DNA of 64,000 nucleotides from Echria macrotheca (Eukaryota > Ascomycota > Sordariomycetes > Sordariales > Schizotheciaceae): assembly GCA_030411725.1 (NCBI GenBank), contig MU839854.1:63670-127669 (forward strand), in the 5' to 3' direction. Positions within the stretch are counted from its first letter, which is position 1, and each line of letters starts with the position of its first letter. Under the pieces are notes generated by a model. That model was not told the origin of the DNA, ran no database searches, and saw nothing but the letters and a program-made list of their open reading frames with translations. The position numbers and the translations under genes are program-made. Below are positions 1 through 12,626 of this stretch, piece by piece.

Positions 1-870
1 CACAAGTCCACACATTTACAATTAGCGTTAAATAGCAATATCAATTTTCAAGGAACTTTTTAAAAGGCCAATAAACCTACTAACTTTAAATAAAAAGTAG
101 TTTGACATAATTAACATTATTATGTTCTATATAAGGTAAAAATGTTTTTACCTTTAAAATGTATACCAAGTTAAATTACGGTTTTTACAAGTTTTAACCG
201 TTTATACTAATTAGCGTAGTAATTAATAACTGTTTTTTTACTTTGTAATAGAAATATATCTTACTTACTGTATATACGGTTTATTCAAAGCTTTTGCGTT
301 AATTTAAAATTTTGAGAAATGATTTGAAATTTAAGCGTGGAAGAAGTTGCAATTAGGTCAAAGTAGAAATATTCATTTTAAATACCCGTTTAAAAAAAAT
401 ACTTACCGTAATAATTTGTAATTAAAAATACTTATAAATAAGCTATAGGTATTACTACTTGCTAGTGCTAAAATATTTTATCTTTTCTTATAATTAGAGT
501 TGTTATTCAAAATTTTTATCGTTTTTTACTTTTTATAGGTTTCATAAAGTGAGTAAAGTATATTTTTAATTTAAAAATAGAATAAAAAAAGCGATGCTAT
601 ATATTCATTATATAGGTAAAAATGGGTAATTAGGTATTTAACCTTTTAATTAAACTTATAATAATTATTACTTATATACTATTACTAAACGCTAATTAAA
701 AAAAGCGATTACTAATAATTATTTAAATTAATTATTATTTTTCTTATTTTTACCTACTGACTACAGTAGTTACAGTAGTCTAGTCAGTATTCAGGGCACT
801 GACTAGATTACAGTAGTTAGTAGTCAGGGTAGTGACTAGACTACAGTAGTTTAACTAATTGCTAACCCTG
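1..870 (-). mobile_element. Non-autonomous CAGGGTTGGC-type element, inverted copy, cut by window edge
   Basis: Positions 1-870 match the reverse complement of about 8,666-9,610, the block around 1-420 against 9,600-9,180 being the clearest. The copy ends at 861-870 in GCTAACCCTG, a mutated GCCAACCCTG terminus, preceded by tandem GACTACAGTAGT-like units. The other end lies outside the window. No coding capacity is visible, so it looks like a deletion derivative mobilised in trans. Confidence 0.6.
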
Positions 871-1098
871 ATTCTAATTATAATAATTACTAACTTACTT
901 ATATACTACTGCTAATTATTAATCAAAAAGCAATTAATAATTATTATTTAAAAACAATTCTTACTTTTACTAATTTTACCCACTGACTACTCTAGTCAGA
1001 AAATAATCTAAGCAGTAGTTAAGGGAGTGACTAGACTATTATAGTCAGTAATCAGAGCACTAACTAGACTACAGTAGCCAGACTAATTGCCAACCCTG
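871..1098 (-). repeat. Second terminal fragment of the same element, tandem to the first
   Basis: About 225 bp repeat the terminal part of the preceding copy in the same orientation: an AT-rich stretch, then GACTAC/TAGTCAG units, ending in GCCAACCCTG at 1,089-1,098. It is a direct duplication of an element end, or a second nested insertion reduced to its terminus. Confidence 0.55.
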
Positions 1099-1309
1099 AA
1101 TAAATCTATAATTATAGGTTATAATAATTCTAAAAGTAAAATTTATTTTTGAGGTAACTAAAGGCCCTTTATATATTTAAAAATGGAATTTCTAACATTT
1201 CTACAACCTTCCAGGAAAGTAAAATGAGCAAAAATAACTTAGTATATTAGTACTTTGTATTATAAATCCAGATATTAAGTTATTTGACTATTATAAGCAG
1301 GGTTGGGAC

Positions 1310-1490
1310 AATAGTCCGTAGTCATTAGTCCAGTAGTCCGGACTACTGTAGTCCAGTAGTCAGAGTCACGGCCGTAACTAGACTCCCGGACTAGTAGTCC
1401 GGGCTGTGACTAGACTACTGGACTAGTAGTCCGGGTAGTGACTAGACTACCTGGACTAGTAGTCCGGACTACCGGACTACTGTAAAAATT
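1310..1490. repeat. Tandem palindromic AGTAGTCCGG units, left hAT end
   Basis: Just inside the terminus are about five copies of a ~32 bp unit built on GTGACTAGACTACTGGA and the self-complementary AGTAGTCCGGACTACT. Such subterminal arrays commonly bind hAT transposase. The same array recurs at 6,255-6,395, 6,484-6,630, 7,610-7,775 and, mutated, at 12,830-13,020. Confidence 0.8.
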
Positions 1491-2451
1491 AAAAATTAAA
1501 ATATTAATTAAATAATTATATTTACTGATTATATAGTTTTTTATTTTCTTACGGTTATTTTTTATAAAATCAGCTTTTATAGCACTTTTTCTACAAAATC
1601 AATCTTTTTCCTATAATATTATAAGCTGTTTTAAATAGATTTAAAACTTATAATAAAGCTTATAACTATTTATTCAGCTTATAAGTTATTATAATATAAC
1701 TACACAAATTTAATTTTTAATTAAGAATTAGAAAATCCATTTACACAAAAAGCTACAATTAGTTTAAAATAATAATTTCAATTTTTAACTACTTTTATTA
1801 AATCAAGTAACTACAATATAACAAAATAAAAACTACTACTTATTAAGTAGTAATATATCAAAACAATAGCCTATTTTAAACTTATATTTTTCTAGGCTAA
1901 TCTCGTAATAATAATTCTTTTAGGGTTTTTTTCGATAAAAATATAATTTTCTCTCTATTCCCATACTACGTTTAAATAACCCTAAATATTATAAGGTAAG
2001 GTATAATACCCTATACACTACCCATAAGCTATTTTAAATTAACTAAGTAAACTCAATTTTTAATTAACAATTTAAAATCTAGTAATAAAAAAAGGTAAAA
2101 TTAACTCAAAATAAAAACTTCAAATTTTAATCAGCTCTAATAAATCCAATAGCTATAGTAACTAAAAGTAAAAAATACCAATCAGGAAATAACATTATAC
2201 TAAAGTAATAAGCTATTTTAAATATATGTTTTACTAAGCCAATTTTGTAATATTTTCACTTTAAAGCATTTTATACTTTAAAAGTAAAAAAACAAAATAA
2301 AATCTATTAACTAGGAAACTAATTATAAAAAGAATAAGAAAATAGAAAAATAGGAAAATAAAAAAAATACAAAACTAAAAAAAAGTAATAAATCCTAACC
2401 TTTATCCTCCTCTTCCTCTTCTACTATATTATTTTGAGAATTATCCTTTAG

Positions 2452-2637
2452 TTATTTTAAATCCTTTATTTCCCAGCTCTTCAATAAAACTATCCATTTA
2501 ACCATTTCTAATTCCAGCCTATTTCGATTTTTAATAATAATATTACCACTTATCGAAAATACCCTTTCTACTAGTACTAAAATTACTGGAATTACTAAAT
2601 ATCTTCTAGCTATTAGGCTTAAAACTAAATATTTCAA
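2452..2637 (-). pseudogene. hAT transposase, C-terminal dimerisation region remnant
   Basis: This open stretch encodes the hallmark C-terminal segment of hAT-superfamily transposases: a hydrophobic lead-in, then VERVFSISGNI, then KNRNRL, then a KSWE motif. In intact hAT enzymes this region mediates dimerisation and follows the RNase H-like catalytic core. The rest of the coding region should lie upstream on the minus strand (about 2,640-5,290). That DNA is RIP-mutated and densely stopped, so no BED zinc finger or catalytic aspartate can be read. There is no usable start codon. The element cannot make transposase. Confidence 0.75.
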
Positions 2638-5439
2638 AGCATTTATCTTCTAATATTCCAAAGGTTAAACCTATTTAATAATATTAATATTTAAAATTAA
2701 AAATAATAAAAAGAATAAAAATAAGTATTAAAAAATTTAAATATATGCCTTTTTACTAGCAACCAACTCACGGATATAATCAACATATTCCAAACTTCAG
2801 CTCACTAAGGTATAAAAATCGTCTTTATCGTTTAAAGCGTTATATATATCCTCCTATTGTTTTAGGGAGTTTAAATTTAATTCCTCTTAAACCTTATAAA
2901 ATAAATAATAGTATTAAAAAATAAAAAATTATATATTTTACTTACTTTAAAAATTCTTCCTTTATAAATTTATAAACTTCGTATTCCGTAATAATACTAA
3001 AATATAAATATCCGTTTTACCTAAAAGGCTGTATTTTAAATTGTAAATCTAAAAATATAGCGAAAAGGTATAATTTAAACCGATTTAATTAGTTTACTAA
3101 TAATAGTTTCTGTAAAAAGTATTTATTTAACTTTATAATTCCAACTTCGATAACTAAAGTAAAAATACTATATTACCTAACCTAAAATATAAATTAATAA
3201 ATAATAAAGTATAAAGTTAAATAATTTACTTACTAATACTTTTTTTTTCTAATATCTTATTATTAAATTCCAAAATTAAAACCTTAAATTTACTATATAT
3301 TTAGTAAATAAATAGCAAAACTTTATTAATATTAGTATAATATTCGCTTTATAGCCGGATAATAAGCTTTACTAATACTGTAAATATTTTTTCGAGTTTT
3401 TAAAGTATTATCTACTTAATTAACGTAAGGAATATTTTTTAATATTTTTTATTTATTGTATTTTGGTAAATATAAGTTAATGGATTTTTTAACTTGAAGG
3501 TAGATTTAATTATATAATAGGTAAAATTTTACCTAGTAATGTTATTTATAAATAATATTAATAATTAATAGTTAGTAATTTAATAAAGCTAATAAATAAC
3601 TTACTAAGTAAAATAACCCGTTTTTTAAAGTTATTTAGTAAAATACCCTAGTCCTTAGCTTAGCGAATTCCTTTTTGCAATAGTTTTTTAATTTTAAGAA
3701 CGTTTTTAACTATTATTATAATCTATTAAACTTATACAGTAAAAGCTAAAATAATAATTAATATAAAATTTATTAATTAATAAATAATTTACTTATTTAC
3801 TTATTATTAAATTTAGGGGTATTAAATTCCTTATCTTGGATTTTCTCGTTTATATTATTTAATTCTATAAGCCGTAAATTAGTAAAATAAGTAAGTTACT
3901 TATCTAAGGTAGTCGTAGATATAAACTCTTTAAATATATCTACGGCTATTAAATTAAGGATATAAATAACGTAGCGGATATTATATTTAAATTTTAGATT
4001 AAACCTTTAAAATTCCAAAAGAAAAATATTATTATTAGGTACGTTATTATAAATAATATTAATTAATTAAATTAGTGATTGAATAATTACTATAATAGCC
4101 TTAATAATAAATTTAACTTACGTTAAAATTATATTTATTATAATTGAAGGATAAGGTTTAATAGCCTTTAAAAATTTGTCGTAGATATATAAACCGGTAT
4201 AATTATTTAAAATTTTTTAAAAGCTAAAATTATTATTAGTAAAAATTATTAAAAGGTAAGATAGTTAATTATTTACCTAATAACTTATAAATTAATTTAA
4301 AATCTTGGTTAATATAGTTAATAATTATTCCTAAATAGCTATTTTAGGTTTTTAAAATCTAAATATCAACAGTTAAGTAGGAAGTACCGAGTAATTCGAT
4401 ATTCGCTTTTAACTTAATATTAAATACTAAGAAAAACCGATTGAAGGTAAAATTAAGTAAAAATTTTATCTTTTTCCAATAAATTATATAAACGCTTTAC
4501 TAAAACAGTAATAATAATTAATATATTAGTAAATTAAAGTCAATTATATAATTAATAAAATTATTAACTTGTTGAAGTAAAGTAGTAAATTTTGAAAAAA
4601 TTTGGAATTTACAGCGTTAAAAAATAGGTTATTTTCGATAAAAAAGGTTAAAACCTTTAATAAGGCCTTTTATTAGTATATGCTCTTTTTGCCAGAACTA
4701 GCCTAAAGGAATCCAAATCCGAGCTTGCTACAGGAACTGTTTCTATTATTATAGTTAGTATTAATCAAATTAATAATATAATAAATAATAAAATTAATAA
4801 CATAATAGATAATAAAATTAATAATATAGTAGGTAATAAAATAATAATTCACTTTTACTTCTTGTAGATTTTAACTTTTCGTTAAAAGCAATAAAAAAGT
4901 ACTCTCTTTTATAGTACCGAAAATAATTCAAAATTTTAAAACCCTTTATAATATCCATTATTTTCGAATTACACCTATTTAATTATATTAATATTAAAAA
5001 AATAATATTAAGAATTAATACTTACGTAGTATACTAAACTACTACCTATCTATTCTTTAGGGGATTAATAAATAGTAAAGTATGTATAGATAGGCCGTAT
5101 TTGAAAATATGGGCCGGAGATTTAAAATTAGGTTCTAATTTAAAATCGAGCTAATTAAACGGCGAAGAGAATATATCGATTGTTAAATTACTACTACTAG
5201 CTGTAGTAATAGTTGTAATAGTAATATTCTGCTGGTTAAAAGGTGGAAGGCTAGAAGGAGCTTCAAAAGCAACTTTACTACTAAAAATAAAATCCTTAAA
5301 ATAAAAAGATATTATATATATAAGGTGAAAAGGTGGTTTGTAAGGTAAAAAGTATTTAATAATGGATAAGTGTATAATAGTAAGTATGTGATAGTAAGTG
5401 TGTGATAGTAAGTGTGTGATAATTTTAAAAGTGAAATTT

Positions 5440-6110
5440 ATCTTCGAGGTGACCGAGGGCCCTTTATATATTTAAAAAAGAGGAATTTCTAATATTTTTA
5501 CAACCTTCTAGTAAGGTAAAATAAGCAAAGGTGACTTATTATACAACTCATTTATATTATAAATCCAGATATTGAGTTATTTTGCTATTGTGAGTTACTT
5601 TGGATATTTAATTATGGATTTGAAATCCGGAAATTCTAAATCGTCGAATTAGCTTAATTTACCACCTCGGAATTCTAGAACCTTCTAGAATTTTCTACTG
5701 ATACAATTACTAATAATTAAAGATATAATAAGATAATGGGTAAAATATAGATATGTAATATATAAAACTTATTACGTAATTATTACTGTATTCGGAAGTA
5801 TTTGGATTTATAAGCACTTTTCGAGTTATGAGTTATTTAGAGGATATGAGTCATATTCGATTTGCTTCTACTAATTTCCAGAGGCTTCTAGTATATTCCA
5901 GCGCTTTAAGTACTAATAATAAAATTATTACCTAATAAGCATTAATAATATTATTGTTAATAATATGTAATGATTACGTAATTACTACTTTATAAGGTAA
6001 TATTTCTCTTTTTAGTAACTTTTGTTATTATTTGTCATCTTTGGATTTATAATACGAAAATGACAAATAAGTGCGAAGTGGCAAATTGGCTTATAAATAG
6101 AGGAAAAGCG
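5440..6110 (+). repeat. Dispersed repeat, copy 1 (related to 1,141-1,297 and 7,800-8,650)
   Basis: The part 5,440-5,610 matches 1,141-1,297 directly (GGCCCTTTATATATTTAAA block). The part 5,640-6,110 matches 7,830-8,230 directly (for example ATTATTACCTAATAAGCAT in both). Mutations between copies are C/T and G/A. No protein is readable. It is probably part of another transposon into which the hAT element inserted. Confidence 0.6.
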
Positions 6111-6134
6111 GTAAAAAGTAGTAATAATAAGCTT

Positions 6135-6760
6135 AATAAATATATTACGAATCTTATTAGCTAATATTAATATAAGATATAGCCTATATTAGTAATAGTA
6201 ATTAAAATAATTAATTAATAAGCCTAATATAGTAATTAAAAATTAAAAATACTATATTAGGAGGTGGATTACTAGTCCGGGTTGTGACTAGACTACTGGA
6301 CTAGTAGTCCAGGCTGTGACTAGACTACTGGACTAGTAGTCCGGGCTGTGACTAGACTACTGTGATTAGTAGTCCGGACTAAATCCCAACCCTGGTTGTG
6401 GAATTTCGAACTGGTAAATTGAGTTAAATAGACGATTTAGAATTCCTGGATTTTAAATTTAGGACTAAAAATCTAAAGTGAATTATAATTAGGGTTGGGA
6501 TTTAGTCCGGACTAGTAGTTATTAGTCCGGACTAGTAGTTATTAGTCCGGACTATTAGTTACAGTAGTCTAGTTACAGCCCGGACTACTAGTTTAGTAGT
6601 CTAATTACCCCCCGGACTAGTAGTCCACCCTTTAATATAGTATTTTTAATTTTTAAATAGTATATCAGGCTTATTAATCAATTACCTCAATTATTATTAC
6701 TAATATAAGCTATATACTATATTAATACTAGCTAATAAAATTAATAATCGACTTATTAGA
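6135..6760. repeat. Fold-back inverted repeat with 88 bp spacer
   Basis: Arms 6,135-6,395 and 6,484-6,760 are reverse complements with scattered C/T changes. Each arm carries the AGTAGTCCGG array and an inward-pointing terminus (CCCAACCCTG at the left, AGGGTTGGGA at the right). The 88 bp spacer itself resembles the reverse complement of about 5,570-5,660, so it is host-element sequence caught between two opposed element ends. Confidence 0.7.
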
Positions 6761-7799
6761 TATAATATGTTATCTCCCATGTAAAATCTCATTATGTTTT
6801 TTTTGCTTTTTTAAGTGCAAAATGCCTTAAAGTGAAGATATTACGAAATTGGCTTAGTAAAATATATATTCAAAATGGCTTACTACTTTAGTATAATGTT
6901 ATTTCCTGATTGGTATTTTTTACTTTTAGTTACTATAGCTATTGGAGTTATTGGAGCCGATTGAAATTTGAAGTTTTTATTTCGAGCCAATTGCACCTGT
7001 TTATATCACTAGATTTTAAATTGTTAATTAAAAATCGAGTTTACTTAGTTAATTTAAAATAGCTTATGGGTAGTGTATAGGGTATTATACCTTACCTTAT
7101 AATATTTAGGGTTATTTAAACGTAGTATGGGAATAGAGAGAAAATTATATTTTTATCGAAAAAAAACCCTAAAAGGATTATTATTACGAGATTGGCCTGG
7201 AAAAATATAAGTTTAAAATGGGCTACTATTTTGGTATATTACTACTTAATAAGTAGTAGCTTTTAGTTTTTATATTACAGCCACTCGATTTAATAAAAGT
7301 AGTTAAAAACTGAAGTTGTTATTTTGAACCAATTGTAGCTTTTTGTGTAAATGGATTTTCTAATTCTTAATTAAAAATTAAATTTGTGTAGTTATATTAT
7401 AATAACTTATAAGCTGAATAAATAGTTATAAGCTTTATTATAAGTTTTAAATCTATTTAAAACAGCTTATAATATTATAGGAAAAAGATTGATTTTGTAG
7501 AAAAAGTGCTATAAAAGCTGATTTTATAAAAAATAACCGTAAGAAAATAAAAAACTATATAATCAGTAAATATAATTATTTAATTAATATTTTAATTTTT
7601 AATTTTTATAGTAGTTTAATAGTTCGAACTAATAGTCTGGTAGTCCAGATTACTAGTTCAGGTAGTTTAGTTACTACCCGGACTACTAGTCCAGTAGTTT
7701 AGTTACTACCCGGACTACTAGTCCAGTAGTTTAGTTACGGCCCGGACTACTAGTCCGGACTACTAGACTAATAACTAAGAACTAATATCTTAACTTTAT

Positions 7800-8650
7800 T
7801 TACAACCTTTTAAAGTATTTTACTAATTTAATTCCTATTAACTAAAAACATAATAAAATAATAGGTAATATATATATATATATATAATACCTAAATATTA
7901 TTACATAATCCTTACTATATTAAGATATATTTCAATTTATAAGCATTTTTTAAATTATAATTCATTTAAAAGATATAAATCATAGTTAATTTACCTCTAC
8001 TAATTTACAAAAGCCTCTAGCATATTCCAGCATTTTAATTACTAATAACAAAATTATTACCTAATAAGCATCAATAATATTATTATTAATAATAAGTAAT
8101 TATTACGTAATTATTACCTTATAAGATAATATTCCTTCTTTTAGTAAATTATGTTACTACTTGTCATATTTGGATATAATACAAAGATAACAAATAAGTA
8201 TAAAGTTGCAAATCGATTTACAAATAAAAAAAAATTAGCGAAAGTAAATAAATTAAAATTTTTTAAAGGCTTTCGCTTATGTTACCTAAGCATTAGTAAA
8301 TTAATACAAAACCAATTCAAATTAATCGGTATATTAAGTTACTTTACTATTATTACTTATTTTAGATTTATAATTAAAGATTTGAAATTAAATATCCTAA
8401 ATCGTTAATTTAAATCAATATACTTCTTTCGATTTTTAAAGGCTTCTAATATTATATTATTCTACGAGCCTAATAACTACTAGGAAACATTTTACGTAAT
8501 AATTAGCTATATAATTATTAATAATGATTAATTATTATTAATAATTATTTTATATAGAGTAATATTAATACTATAAGTAAAATTTGCAATTATATATTAT
8601 TTATAAAATAGAAATAATAAATAAGTAAAAAGTGGTAAATTTGCTTATAA
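7800..8650 (+). repeat. Dispersed repeat, copy 2
   Basis: A direct, more heavily mutated match to 5,570-6,110. It contains a second partial repeat of the AAATAAGTAAAAAGTGG segment near 8,620. An 85-codon AT-rich open frame at 8,151-8,408 lies inside it and is taken as chance. Confidence 0.55.
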
Positions 8651-8665
8651 AGATAAGAAAACCGG

Positions 8666-10058
8666 CAAGGCTGGCAATTAGTCAGACTGCTGTAGTCAGT
8701 ATTCAGACTACTAACTATTATAGTTTAGGTAATACCCTGACTACTAACTACTATAATCTAATCACTACCTTAACTACAACTATTATAGTCTAATTAGTAC
8801 CTTAATCACTAACTAAACTCCGTTAACTACTGTAGTTAGTAGTCTAAGTACAGTAGTCAGTAGGAGAAAATAATAAAAGTAATAATAAATTTAAAATAAT
8901 TATTATTCATTGGTTTTTAATTAATAATTAGTAGTAATATATAAGTAATGATTATTATAATTAAAATTAAAATACTAAATAGCTAGTTAGCTGTTTTTAA
9001 GTATATAATTAATAAATCAAAGCTAGTATATTCAAATACTGTCCTTATAAGGCTTTTAAACAGTTAAAAGAATATTAAAATTTAAATAACACTTCTAATT
9101 ATGGGAAAAGAAAAAAAGTTTTAATATTAGCCAATACTAATACTTATTGTAACTTACCCATATATATTTTTAAATATAAGCATTTATGCGTCGTACATAT
9201 TTAAAAAAGTATTTGAAATTAATATTTCTACTTTAACCTAATTATAACTTTTTATATACACTTTAATATTTAATTATTTCTTAAAATTCCAAAATAACGT
9301 AAAAACCCTAAGTAGGCTATAAATATAATAGATAATATACATTTCTAATATAAGGTAAAAGTATATTCATTAATTACTATTTTAACGCGTATTAAAAATA
9401 AAAAACGGTAAAAACTATAATTTTAATTAAAAAAACATACTAAAAGTGAAATCATTTTTTCTTTAAATAAGTTTATAATAATACTAATTATTTATAATTA
9501 CCTATTATTTAAAGTTAATACGCTTACTGGCCGCTTAGAAATTTTTAAAAATCTACAATGCTATTTAACTCCAATTGCGACCTTTAGTACTTATGGACTT
9601 TAAATTCCATTTTAAAAATCCAGCTTACGTAATATCATAATACTAGCTTATAGGTAAGACATCTAGTAATATAAGTATTTTGTATATACTTAAAAATTAA
9701 TTACTTATTAGGTAAAAGCTGGTAAAATTTAATTTTACATTATAACGTATATAATTTACAACAACTTTTATTAAAAGCTAATAATTTTAATAATTACTTA
9801 TGCTTCATTATCAATAAATATAATATTACTCTTTATATATTATTTTTTTTTAACTAGTATAAATACTTAAATCCATAATATTAATAAACTTTTAATAATT
9901 TTACAATTTAAAATAATATATTATATATAACTATATTTAACTAATAATCTAACTACTAACTACTATAATCTAGTTAATACCTTAACTAATAACTACTAAC
10001 TAATAACTACTAACTAATAACTACTAACTAATAACTACTAACTAATTTACCAACCTTA
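8666..10058 (+). mobile_element. Non-autonomous CAGGGTTGGC-type element, full copy
   Basis: It begins at 8,666 with CAAGGCTGGCAATT, two changes from the reverse complement of the terminus at 1,085-1,098, followed by TAGTCAG/CAGTAGTC units. It ends at 10,049-10,058 in ACCAACCTTA, the RIP-degraded form of GCCAACCCTG, after tandem ACTAACTAAT units. The interior matches the reverse complement of 1-560. It is about 1.4 kb with no open frame of note. The CAGGGTTGG ends suggest mobilisation by hAT-like transposases such as the one at 2,452-2,637. Confidence 0.6.
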
Positions 10059-11237
10059 AAATTATAACTATAACTAAACTACTAAATTAGTAGTTCGAAG
10101 GGTAACTAAACTACCTAAAATAATAGTCCGAACTACCGAACTACTACCAAAATTAAATTTTAAATCGGCTTTTAAAGTACTTTTCCTATAAAACTAAACC
10201 TTTTACTAAAATACTTTTTTTTTCTTTAAAAAGGACTTAAAGCCTATAATAAAAATTATAACTATTTATACGTAGTATAAATTATTATAATATAATTAGG
10301 TAAATTGAATTTTCAATTAACGTGTTGAAATTTACTCGCACAAAAAGTTATAAGTAGGTTAAAATAACAAGTTTCTAACTAGTTTTATTAAATTGAGGAA
10401 TTGTAATATGAGAAGATGAAAATGACTGCTTATTAATTAGTAATATAATATAATAATCGCCTGTTTTAAATTTATATTTTTTAAGCTTATTTCGTCATAA
10501 TAATCCTTTTAGAGTTTTTTTCCATGAAAAATATAATTTTCTCCCTATTCCGATAATACTTTTTAATAATCCCCAGCGCTAGCAAGCAAGATATATTACC
10601 CTATATACTACTTAAAAGCTATTTTAAGTGATTTAGGTAGATTCAGCTTCTAATTCACGCTCTAAAATTAAATTGCATTACAAAATATAATTAGTTCAAA
10701 ACAAAAACTGCATATTTTAATCGATTCTAGTAAATCCAACAGCTATAATAACGAGAAGTAAAAAACACTAATTCGAAATTAACGTTATATTAACTTAGTA
10801 AGCTATTTAAACTATTTATATTCCTAAGCTAATTTTATAATATTTCTATTTTAAAGCCTTTTATATATTAAATTTATAAACAGATCAAAATTTCCAAAAT
10901 AAAACACTTATTCCAAGGAAATAAATAAAAAGTAGCAAAACTTAATCTAATAAATAAATTATTAATTTCATTAGCTAATACTAATATAATTATTAAAAAA
11001 CTAAAAACCTATAATAAGGGGTAAATTACCAGTTTAAACTAGTAACTATAGTAGTTAAATAACTCAAACTACTAGTTTGGGAGGTAACTAAACTACTAAA
11101 CTAGTGGTTTAAATAGTAATTAAGCTACTAAACTAGTAGCGCGGTAAGTAATTAGACTACTTAAACTAATAATTTAAACTACTAACTATCAGTCCGAATT
11201 AAATCCCAACCCTGCTTTTAAGTATCCAGTTTAAAAC

Positions 11238-11435
11238 CTAATAATAGCTAGAAGATATTTAATAATTCCAGTAACTTTAGTACTAGTAAAAAGGGTATTT
11301 TCGATAAATAGTAATATTATTAGTATATTACTAAAAGTTCGAATAAGCTGGAATTAAAAATAGTTAAACGGATGGTTTTATTAAAAAGCTGGGAAATAAA
11401 GGATTTAAAACAGTTAAAGGATAATTTCTAAAAAT
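11238..11435 (+). pseudogene. hAT transposase C-terminal remnant, second copy
   Basis: On the plus strand this repeats the minus-strand remnant at 2,452-2,637: an AAGATATTTAATAATTCCAG start, a mutated VFS-like core, then codons for an AAAAAGCTGGGAAATAAAGG segment equivalent to the KSWEIKD motif. Stops from RIP interrupt the frame. It is useful only as proof that both large elements belong to one hAT family. Confidence 0.65.
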
Positions 11436-12257
11436 AATATGGTAAAAAAGGAAAAAGAAGATAAAAATTAGGATTTATTACTATTGCTTAGCCCTATATT
11501 TTTTTATTTTTCATTTTTTTTATTTTTTATTTTTTATTTTTTATTTTTTTTATTTTCCTATTTTCCTGTTTTCTATTTCTTATTCCATTATTTTCATATT
11601 TAAATTTCTTTATAATAGGTTTTTTATTTAATTGATTTTATTTGTTTTCTTGCCTTTAAAGTAAAAAATATCTTCAAATAAAAATATTATAAAATAAGAT
11701 TAGTAAATATATATTTAAAATAGCTTACTACCTTAGTATAAAACTATTTCCTATTTGGTATGTTTTGCTTTTTATTTTTCCAGCTATTAGACTTACTAAA
11801 AGCGATTAAAATATAAAGGTTTTATTTCAAGTTAATTACGAGTTTTTATATAACTGGATTTTAAATCGTTAAATGAAAATCTAGTTTACGTAATTAAATT
11901 TGAACGAGCTTTTAAATACTATATATGTTTGGCAATATGCCTTGCCTTTTAACGTTAACACTCATTTAAAAGTATTTTAAAAATCAGGAAAAAAACTATA
12001 CTTTTATCGAAAAAAAAACACTAAAACGATTATTATTATAAGATTGGCCTAGAAAAATATAAATGTAAAATGAATATTGTTATACTATACTGTTACTTAC
12101 TAAGTAGTGACTTTTATTTTCCAATATTATAATTCTTTAATTTAATAAAAGTAGCTAAAAACTAAAGTTGTTATTTTGACCCAATTATAACTTTTTGTGT
12201 AAGTGGGTTTCTAATTATTAATTAAACCCGTAATTTACGTAATTATATTATTATAAC

Positions 12258-12626
12258 CTCTGTTTGCTTCTGTTTGCTGATAGGGGACCCTGACGGCTAA
12301 AGATAAGATGAGAACCCTCTGGATTCACCGAGATTGAGTCATTCAAATGGTGGAAAGAACGTACCTACCTCGGACCAAGTACAGGGCGGTACCTTCCCTT
12401 AAACCCCCCCATTTTTAACTCTTTTATTTTCCTTTGTCAAAATCGCATCCTAGGCGTAGAAGAACCCGATCAAGTGGATTGCGAAGGAGTATTTCGACAC
12501 GTACTCGGAGCGAATACGCACTGAGATTTAGATAGAAGGCACTCATATGCTATAACTATATAGAAGAGGGACCGCCTACCTCTTAGGGGTAGAAGCCTTT
12601 AGCTTCCTACGGTTTAAGACAAAGAA
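12258..12626 (+). mobile_element. Unmutated 369 bp insertion with 14 bp target duplication
   Basis: A GC-richer island sits inside RIP-degraded hAT DNA. It is flanked by the perfect direct repeat TATATTATTATAAC at 12,244-12,257 and 12,627-12,640, and removing the insert plus one repeat restores the hAT arm. A long target duplication with no terminal repeats points to a 5'-truncated non-LTR retrotransposon or a SINE. Its last ~55 bp (GACCGCCTACCTCTTA to GTTTAAGACAAAG) recur inverted at 13,737-13,799. Lack of RIP means it arrived later than the RIP event or is too short to trigger it. Confidence 0.7.

Larger units (their letters stand above)
1298..7798 (-). mobile_element. RIP-degraded hAT transposon with ~1 kb subterminal inverted repeats
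   Basis: The left end is CAGGGTTGGGA at 1,298-1,308. The right end, TCTTAACTTTA at 7,788-7,798, is the same terminus inverted and mutated only by C to T and G to A. Long inverted arms match: about 1,500-2,290 against 6,780-7,620, for example the GGTATAATACCCTATACAC stretch near 2,000 and its reverse complement near 7,085. The middle carries hAT transposase relics on the minus strand plus later nested insertions. No matching 8 bp target duplication could be read, probably because RIP changed it. Confidence 0.65.

Noticed and set aside
1..1100. Telomere or subtelomeric repeat at the window start
   Set aside because: Transposon-rich and AT-rich, but no TTAGGG/CCCTAA arrays; the CAACCCTG words are transposon ends.
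8151..8408. 85-codon open frame in the AT-rich block
   Set aside because: Lies in a RIP-mutated dispersed repeat, composition is Lys/Leu/Ile/Asn as expected from AT-rich DNA, and the homologous copy near 6,030 does not keep the frame.
9940..10058. CRISPR-like or simple tandem array of ACTAACTAAT units
   Set aside because: The units are RIP-mutated remnants of the CAGTAGTC subterminal array of the element ending at 10,058; CRISPR is not expected in a fungus.
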